A stretch of DNA of 64,000 nucleotides from an uncultured Lachnospiraceae bacterium. Lineage in GTDB: Bacteria; Bacillota; Clostridia; Lachnospirales; Lachnospiraceae. Each line of letters begins with the position of its first letter. Within the stretch, counting starts at the first letter, position 1. The notes under the pieces are model-generated. The model saw nothing but the letters and a program-made list of their open reading frames with translations, had not been told where the DNA came from and did no database searches. The stretch is from contig CAMEIX010000007.1 in assembly GCA_945919075.1 (NCBI GenBank), forward strand, positions 1 to 64,000. Reading direction: 5' to 3'. Below, in pieces: positions 58,874-64,000 of the stretch. The position numbers and the translations under genes were made by a program.

Positions 58874-60166
58874 ATGCGTGAACAGGAACTGATTGTTTAC
58901 AGAGATTTTGAAGAGAGTGAGCTTTTGTATGACATGGCATTTCTGATGTCAAATTATCAGAATGAGTATTACAATAAGGAGGATTTGTCGGCACTTTTTT
59001 ATGAGTGTATCCACAGACTCTTAGAGGTGGCTGGAAGCCATGGTTTCAGGGGAAATCTCTGGCATTGTTATCTGGCAAATCTTTTGGTCAACAATGAAAA
59101 CAGCTACAGTAAAGCGTGCGAAATCCGGGGCGAAGTGGAAGGGACCATCAATCAGGCGGCGCTCCATGATATTGTGATTTTCAAGGAATTGTATGATTTC
59201 GATTTTGGACCGGTGATGGAAACACTTGCCGTACCGGAATTTGAGATGCTGCAAAACTATGTCCCTTCCTGTGAGGAAAGCAAGGTCTACAATAAGCGTA
59301 TCTGCAACCGGATATGCGAACTGGCGGAGAAGTTCTGTCAGGATAAAAATGCCGAGGAAATGAAGAGTACCCTGACGGAGTTTTACAAGGACTATGGAGT
59401 GGGCAAATTCGGTCTCCACAAATCCTTTCGGGTGGTACATACGGAAAACGGCGTGGAGATTGAGCCCATTTTAAATATTGCCCATGTGAAACTCTCGGAT
59501 TTAGTGGGATATGAAGCGGCAAAGCAGAAGCTTGTGGATAATACGGAAGCCTTTGTTTCGGGCCGAAAAGCCAATAACTGTCTGTTATTCGGGGATCCGG
59601 GTACAGGCAAATCTTCCAGCATTAAGGGGATTGCCAACGAGTATTATGACAGGGGACTTCGCATTATTGAGGTATACAAGCACCAGTTCCAGGATTTGAA
59701 CGAGGTCATAAGCCAGATTAAGAACCGGAATTATAAATTTATCATCTATATGGATGATCTGAGTTTTGAAGAGTTTGAAATTGAGTATAAATATTTAAAA
59801 GCGGTGATTGAGGGCGGACTGGAAAAGAAACCCGAAAACGTGCTCATTTATGCAACCTCTAACAGAAGGCATCTTGTCCGGGAGAAATTTACCGACAAGG
59901 AAGAGCGGGAGGATGATTTGCACAAGGGCGATACGGTTGCAGAGAAGCTGTCCTTAGTATCCCGTTTTGGCGTGACTATTTACTTTGGGGCTCCCAACCA
60001 GAAGGAGTTTAAGAACATTGTAGTTACACTGGCGGAGAGATACGGTATCCGGATGGAAGAAGAACTTTTGCTTGCAGAGGCAAATAAATGGGAGTTAAAT
60101 CACGGAGGTCTGTCGGGCAGAACGGCCCAGCAGTTTATTGATTATTTATTGGGAAAGGCGGAGTAA
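58874..60166 (+). CDS. DUF815 AAA-type ATPase
   Basis: A 430-residue ATPase. The N-terminal 190 residues are helical and uncharacterised. The P-loop is LLFGDPGTGKSSSIKGIA (around 237-254), with Walker B in FIIYMDDLSFEEFE and sensor ATSNRRHLV. This is the DUF815 family, whose substrate is not established. It heads a cluster with ppx and ppk1, 3 bases before ppx. AGAAGGTACG precedes the start. Confidence 0.85.
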   Translation: MREQELIVYRDFEESELLYDMAFLMSNYQNEYYNKEDLSALFYECIHRLLEVAGSHGFRGNLWHCYLANLLVNNENSYSKACEIRGEVEGTINQAALHDIVIFKELYDFDFGPVMETLAVPEFEMLQNYVPSCEESKVYNKRICNRICELAEKFCQDKNAEEMKSTLTEFYKDYGVGKFGLHKSFRVVHTENGVEIEPILNIAHVKLSDLVGYEAAKQKLVDNTEAFVSGRKANNCLLFGDPGTGKSSSIKGIANEYYDRGLRIIEVYKHQFQDLNEVISQIKNRNYKFIIYMDDLSFEEFEIEYKYLKAVIEGGLEKKPENVLIYATSNRRHLVREKFTDKEEREDDLHKGDTVAEKLSLVSRFGVTIYFGAPNQKEFKNIVVTLAERYGIRMEEELLLAEANKWELNHGGLSGRTAQQFIDYLLGKAE

Positions 60167-60169
60167 GGT

Positions 60170-61708
60170 ATGAAGGTATTTGCGGCTATTGAGGTGGGTT
60201 CCTATGAACTTTCCATGATTATTTTTGAAATTTCCGTGAAAAACAAAATGCGTAAAATTGATCATATCCGTCACAAGATCAATCTGGGCTCGGAAACTTA
60301 TGCCACAGGGAAGTTAAGCTATGAAAAAGTGGATGAGTTATGTAAGGTACTAAAAGAATTTAAGGGGATTATGGCAGGGTATAAGGTGGATGCCTACAGG
60401 GCATGCGGAACCAGTGCCGTAAGAGAAATGGAAAACCGGGATATCGTGCTGGAGCAGATTGCCCAGAAGACCGGCATTCATATTGAAATTCTAAGCAATT
60501 CCGAACAGCGTTTTGTAAACTATAAATCCATCGCCGCAAAGGGTGAGGAATTTAATAAGATGCTGGAAAAAGGCACGATTATCCTGGATATCGGAGGCGG
60601 CAGTATTCAGGTTTCCCTGTTTGATAAAGGAACCTTAAACACCACACAGAATTTGAAACTGGGTGTACTTCGTCTGAAGGAAAGACTGGATCATATTCAT
60701 TCGTCCACTTCCGCAAGAGAGGTGCTTATCGAGGAACTGGATAATGCCCAGTTGTCCGTCTTATATAAGCTTTATCTGAAGGATAAGGAAATTGAAAACA
60801 TCATTCTGGTGGATGATTATCTGACCTTTTTTGTAAATCGTATGATTGGAAGTGACGAGGGGCGTTATCTTCCGGTGGAACGGTTCAAAACCTATCTGGA
60901 TCATTTTAAAGAGGTCAGTACGGCTGAAATTGCGCAGCAGATGGGGATGTCGGAGGACAATGTGACACTCATCTTTATCAGTGCCATTCTGGTAAACCGA
61001 ATCATCAATCTGACCGGTGCAAAGCTCATCTGGGTACCGGGTTCCAATCTTTGTGAAGGAATTGCCTATGAATATGCGGAGAAAGAGAAAATGGTATCCG
61101 GCGGGCATGATTTTGAGAAGGATATTCTGGACTGTGCCCTTCAGATCAGCAAGCGTTATATGGGCAGCCGTAAGCGTGCAGAGACGTTGGAGAGTCTTAC
61201 CATGGCCATCTTTGACGGAACCAAGAAAATGCACGGGCTCGGAAAGAGAGAAAGATTGTACCTACAGATTGCAGCCATTCTGCATGATTGCGGGAAGTAC
61301 ATCAGTATGGTGAATCTGGGAGAATGTTCTTATCAGATCATTATGGCAACGGAAATCATCGGACTTTCCCACAAAGAGCGAGAAATGATAGCCAATATTG
61401 TACGGTTCAATCATGATGATTTTAAGTATTTTGACGTTCTTTCCAAGGAATCTGCGATTGACCGCCAGGAATATCTGACCATTGCAAAACTGACCGCCAT
61501 ACTGCGGATTGCAAATGGTCTCGACCGCAGCCATAAACAGAAATTCAAAGACGTGAAAGTGAATTTAAAGGACAACGAACTGGTGCTTACCGTGGATACC
61601 AAGGAAGACATCAGTCTGGAGAAGGGTCTGTTTGCGGACAGAGCAGAATTTTTCAAAGAAGTTTTCAACGTACAGCCTGTTATTAAGCAGAAGCGCACAC
61701 TTTACTGA
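60170..61708 (+). CDS. ppx: Exopolyphosphatase/ppGpp phosphatase with HD domain
   Basis: A 512-residue Ppx/GppA enzyme. Residues 1-310 form the ASKHA ATPase-like fold (IEVGSYELSMIIFEI, RACGTSAVREMENRD, ILDIGGGSIQVSLF and LKLGVLRLKERL). Residues 315-500 are an HD-type domain (YLQIAAILHDCGKYIS). The enzyme trims terminal phosphate from polyphosphate and may hydrolyse pppGpp. It pairs with ppk1 21 bases downstream, giving opposing synthesis and breakdown. Confidence 0.93.
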   Translation: MKVFAAIEVGSYELSMIIFEISVKNKMRKIDHIRHKINLGSETYATGKLSYEKVDELCKVLKEFKGIMAGYKVDAYRACGTSAVREMENRDIVLEQIAQKTGIHIEILSNSEQRFVNYKSIAAKGEEFNKMLEKGTIILDIGGGSIQVSLFDKGTLNTTQNLKLGVLRLKERLDHIHSSTSAREVLIEELDNAQLSVLYKLYLKDKEIENIILVDDYLTFFVNRMIGSDEGRYLPVERFKTYLDHFKEVSTAEIAQQMGMSEDNVTLIFISAILVNRIINLTGAKLIWVPGSNLCEGIAYEYAEKEKMVSGGHDFEKDILDCALQISKRYMGSRKRAETLESLTMAIFDGTKKMHGLGKRERLYLQIAAILHDCGKYISMVNLGECSYQIIMATEIIGLSHKEREMIANIVRFNHDDFKYFDVLSKESAIDRQEYLTIAKLTAILRIANGLDRSHKQKFKDVKVNLKDNELVLTVDTKEDISLEKGLFADRAEFFKEVFNVQPVIKQKRTLY

Positions 61709-61728
61709 TAGGCAGGAAGGAGTTTGTA

Positions 61729-63858
61729 ATGGGAGAAAAGAAAAAAGATTTCCGTAATCCGGAATATTATACTAACCGTGAAATGAGCTGGGTGTTATTT
61801 GACCACCGGGTGCTCTCAGAAGCCAGGGACAAGAACATCCCTTTGTTTGAACGCCTGAAATTCTTAAGTATTACCGCTTCCAATCTGGATGAATTTTTTA
61901 TGGTAAGAATTGCATCCTTAAAAGATATGGTGCATGCCGGTTATCAGAAAAGGGACATTGCGGGACTGACGGCAGCGGAGCAGTTGGAAAAATTAAATGT
62001 GCAGGTGCATGAACTGGTGGATTTGCAGTACAGTACTTACAACCGTTCTCTGCTTCCGCTTCTGGAACAGAATGGTCTTCATGTGGTAAAGGGGCACGAG
62101 GCACTAAATGAGAAGGAAAAACAGTTTGTAGACTCTTATTTTGCAAAAGATGTTTATCCGGTTCTGACCCCCATGGCGGTGGATTCCTCCAGACCTTTTC
62201 CGTTAATCCGAAATAAATCTTTAAATCTTGGGGCTTTGGTGACCAAGAAAAACGAAGAGGGAGAACTGGATTTTGTTACCGTACAGGTTCCCAGTGTCTT
62301 ACCCCGTATTGTAGAACTTCCCGGATCCGTTGAGGGACGCAGGGTTATTCTGCTGGAAGAGATTATTGAACGCAACATGGATAAACTCTTCTTAAATTAT
62401 GACATTGTCTGTGTTCATCCTTTCCGGATTATGAGAAATGCAGACCTTACCATTGAGGAAGATGAAGCTGCGGATCTCTTAAAGGAGATTGAAAAGCAGT
62501 TAAAAAAGAGACAGTGGGGAGAGGCAATCCGTCTGGAAGTAGAAGCCGGTATTGACAAGCGCCTTTTGAAGAAACTGAAGAAGGAGTTAAATATTGATAC
62601 GCCGGATGTATATGAAATAGATGGACCTTTAGACCTTACATTCCTGATGAAAATGTATGGTATGAGCGGCTTTGAGCATTTGAAGACTCCGCCCCATGTG
62701 CCCAAGGCTCATCCGGCACTTCCTGCCGGAACCGACATTTTTGAAGCAGTACGTAAGGAAGATATTCTGCTTCATCATCCGTACCAGTCCTTCACCCCGG
62801 TAGTGGATTTTATCAGACAGGCGGCAAAGGATGAGAACGTACTTGCCATCAAACAGACTCTTTACCGCGTCAGTGGTAATTCTCCTATTATTGCGGCTCT
62901 TGCGGAAGCAGCCGAAAACGGGAAGCAGGTTACCTGTCTGGTGGAATTAAAGGCAAGATTTGATGAGGAAAACAATATTGTCTGGGCGAGAATGTTAGAG
63001 AAGGCAGGATGCCACGTAATCTACGGTCTGGTGGGATTAAAGACCCACAGTAAGATTACCCTTGTGGTTCGAAAAGAAGAGGACGGTATCCGCAGATATG
63101 TGCATCTGGGAACCGGTAACTATAACGATTCCACTGCGAAGCTTTACACGGATATCGGGCTTTTAACCTGCAATGAGAGCATCGGAGAGGATGCGACTGC
63201 GGTATTTAATATGCTGTCCGGTTATTCGGAACCCTTGCACTGGAACAAGCTGACCCTGGCACCTTTGTGGCTGAAACAGAAATTCCTGTATCTGATTGGC
63301 AGGGAGACCGAACATGCAAAGGCAGGTAATGGCGGTAAGATCATAGCAAAAATGAATTCTCTCTGCGATCCCGATGTGATTGCGGCACTTTATGAAGCAA
63401 GTGCGGCGGGGGTTAAAATCGACCTGATTGTACGTGGTATCTGCTGTCTGCGTGTGGGGATTCCCGGTATCAGTGAGAACATTTCCGTTCGCTCCATTGT
63501 AGGCAATTTCCTGGAGCACAGCCGCATTTTCTATTTTGCCAATAATGACAGTGAAGAAATTTACTGTGCAAGCGCGGACTGGATGCCCAGAAATTTAGAG
63601 CGGCGTGTGGAGATTCTCTTCCCGGTTGAAAAGCCGGAATTAAAAGAGGAACTGAAGCACATTCTGGACTGCCAGTTAAGGGACAATGTGAAGGCACAGG
63701 TGTTAACACCCGAAGGCAATTATGAAAAAATTGACAGGAGAGGAAAAGAGAGCTTTAATTCCCAGGAGAATTTCTGTGAGGAAGCTGCAAAGAAGGCAGT
63801 GATCCCTGCGGAAGAGGAAAACAGCAGAGTCTTTATTCCGCAGACGCATCATGAATAA
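61729..63858 (+). CDS. ppk1: Polyphosphate kinase 1
   Basis: A 709-residue enzyme that makes polyphosphate from ATP. It has SITASNLDEFFMVRIASLKD near the start, VLAIKQTLYRVSGNSPIIAAL, VELKARFDEENNIVWARML, the phosphorylated His in GLKTHSKITLVVRK and HLGTGNYNDSTAKLYTDIGL. The C-terminal domain ends with a short acidic tail. AGGAAGGAG precedes ATG 61729. Its 3' end overlaps maf by 8 bases. Confidence 0.95.
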   Translation: MGEKKKDFRNPEYYTNREMSWVLFDHRVLSEARDKNIPLFERLKFLSITASNLDEFFMVRIASLKDMVHAGYQKRDIAGLTAAEQLEKLNVQVHELVDLQYSTYNRSLLPLLEQNGLHVVKGHEALNEKEKQFVDSYFAKDVYPVLTPMAVDSSRPFPLIRNKSLNLGALVTKKNEEGELDFVTVQVPSVLPRIVELPGSVEGRRVILLEEIIERNMDKLFLNYDIVCVHPFRIMRNADLTIEEDEAADLLKEIEKQLKKRQWGEAIRLEVEAGIDKRLLKKLKKELNIDTPDVYEIDGPLDLTFLMKMYGMSGFEHLKTPPHVPKAHPALPAGTDIFEAVRKEDILLHHPYQSFTPVVDFIRQAAKDENVLAIKQTLYRVSGNSPIIAALAEAAENGKQVTCLVELKARFDEENNIVWARMLEKAGCHVIYGLVGLKTHSKITLVVRKEEDGIRRYVHLGTGNYNDSTAKLYTDIGLLTCNESIGEDATAVFNMLSGYSEPLHWNKLTLAPLWLKQKFLYLIGRETEHAKAGNGGKIIAKMNSLCDPDVIAALYEASAAGVKIDLIVRGICCLRVGIPGISENISVRSIVGNFLEHSRIFYFANNDSEEIYCASADWMPRNLERRVEILFPVEKPELKEELKHILDCQLRDNVKAQVLTPEGNYEKIDRRGKESFNSQENFCEEAAKKAVIPAEEENSRVFIPQTHHE

Positions 63859-64000
63859 AATAATTTTGGCGAGTGCATCGCCCAGACGGAAAGAGCTTTT
63901 GGCACAGATTGGAATGGATTTTGCAGTCTGCGTCAGCGCTTGTGAGGAAGTAGTGACAAAGAGCACCCCGCAGGAGGTGGTATGTGAATTGTCTGCCTTA
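63851..64000 (+). CDS. maf: Maf nucleotide pyrophosphatase, truncated by the window
   Basis: Fifty codons of a Maf protein: IILASASPRRKELLAQIGMDF is the family N terminus, and the rest is cut by the window edge. Maf hydrolyses non-canonical nucleoside triphosphates. ATG 63851 overlaps the last 8 bases of ppk1. The pattern shows that the ppx-ppk1-maf group continues beyond this window. Confidence 0.9.
   Translation, partial: MNKIILASASPRRKELLAQIGMDFAVCVSACEEVVTKSTPQEVVCELSAL

Overview
The window looks like a piece of a chromosome from a Gram-positive anaerobe of the class Clostridia, most likely family Lachnospiraceae. The grounds are strong AAGGAGG-type ribosome binding sites, the rimP-nusA-ylxR-rplGA-infB-rbfA-nrnA-truB-ribF order, DUF6273, DUF5050 and DUF4178 proteins, BlaI/BlaR1-type pairs and an acyltransferase-type envelope protein. 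Genus cannot be fixed from the sequence alone. No phage, transposase, plasmid gene or CRISPR array was seen.

Left accessory part (1-11610). The window opens inside a palindrome-rich repeat array built on the 9-mer ATGCCCCGC, directly upstream of an AT-rich gene with a PD-(D/E)XK-like nuclease signature. Then come a MarR regulator with a flavodoxin, and an arsenic/thiol-metal cluster (ArsR, UPF0718/ArsP-type permease, Cys-rich thioredoxin-fold protein, ArsC, TetR, DUF2871). Next are a helix-turn-helix/desulfoferrodoxin fusion, an LCM-type methyltransferase, a zinc-ribbon protein, and a polyamine cluster (speD, DUF4178, DUF350, membrane-anchored spermidine-synthase-like enzyme).

Middle part (11736-38384). 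This holds an acyltransferase/DUF6273 protein, holA, a two-component system with a membrane-anchored accessory protein, DUF1653 protein, 5'-nucleotidase, a SfsA-MutY fusion and a GT2 enzyme. A convergent minus-strand lipid/phosphate trio follows (diacylglycerol-kinase-like, PAP2, histidine phosphatase). Then glyA, a DUF2442 protein, a BlaI/BlaR1-type pair with a very large sensor, a lipoprotein, an ECF sigma factor fused to a membrane and outer domain, pheB-hom-lysC for aspartate-family amino acids, and a lipid- or membrane-anchored GH3 enzyme.

Right part (38486-64000). A tRNA-Gly(GCC) is followed by a 0.5 kb non-coding stretch with the promoter and leader of the translation operon rimP to ribF. 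Then an NlpC/P60 protein, an ArsR sensor and, divergently oriented, a His-rich P1B-type metal ATPase, separated by an AT-rich nucleotidyltransferase-like insert. A GntR-ABC transporter operon (apparently starting at an ACG codon), a DUF5050 protein, pheA, a DUF815 ATPase, ppx, ppk1 and the 5' end of maf close the window.

Regulatory sites are unusually readable here: several near-consensus promoters overlap perfect inverted repeats next to their presumed regulators (MarR, ArsR twice, TetR, BlaI, GntR, and a palindrome in the pheB promoter). The most promising unexplained items are the iteron-like repeat array with its nuclease-like neighbour, the polyamine/DUF4178/DUF350 cluster, and the one-protein sigma factor/membrane sensor.
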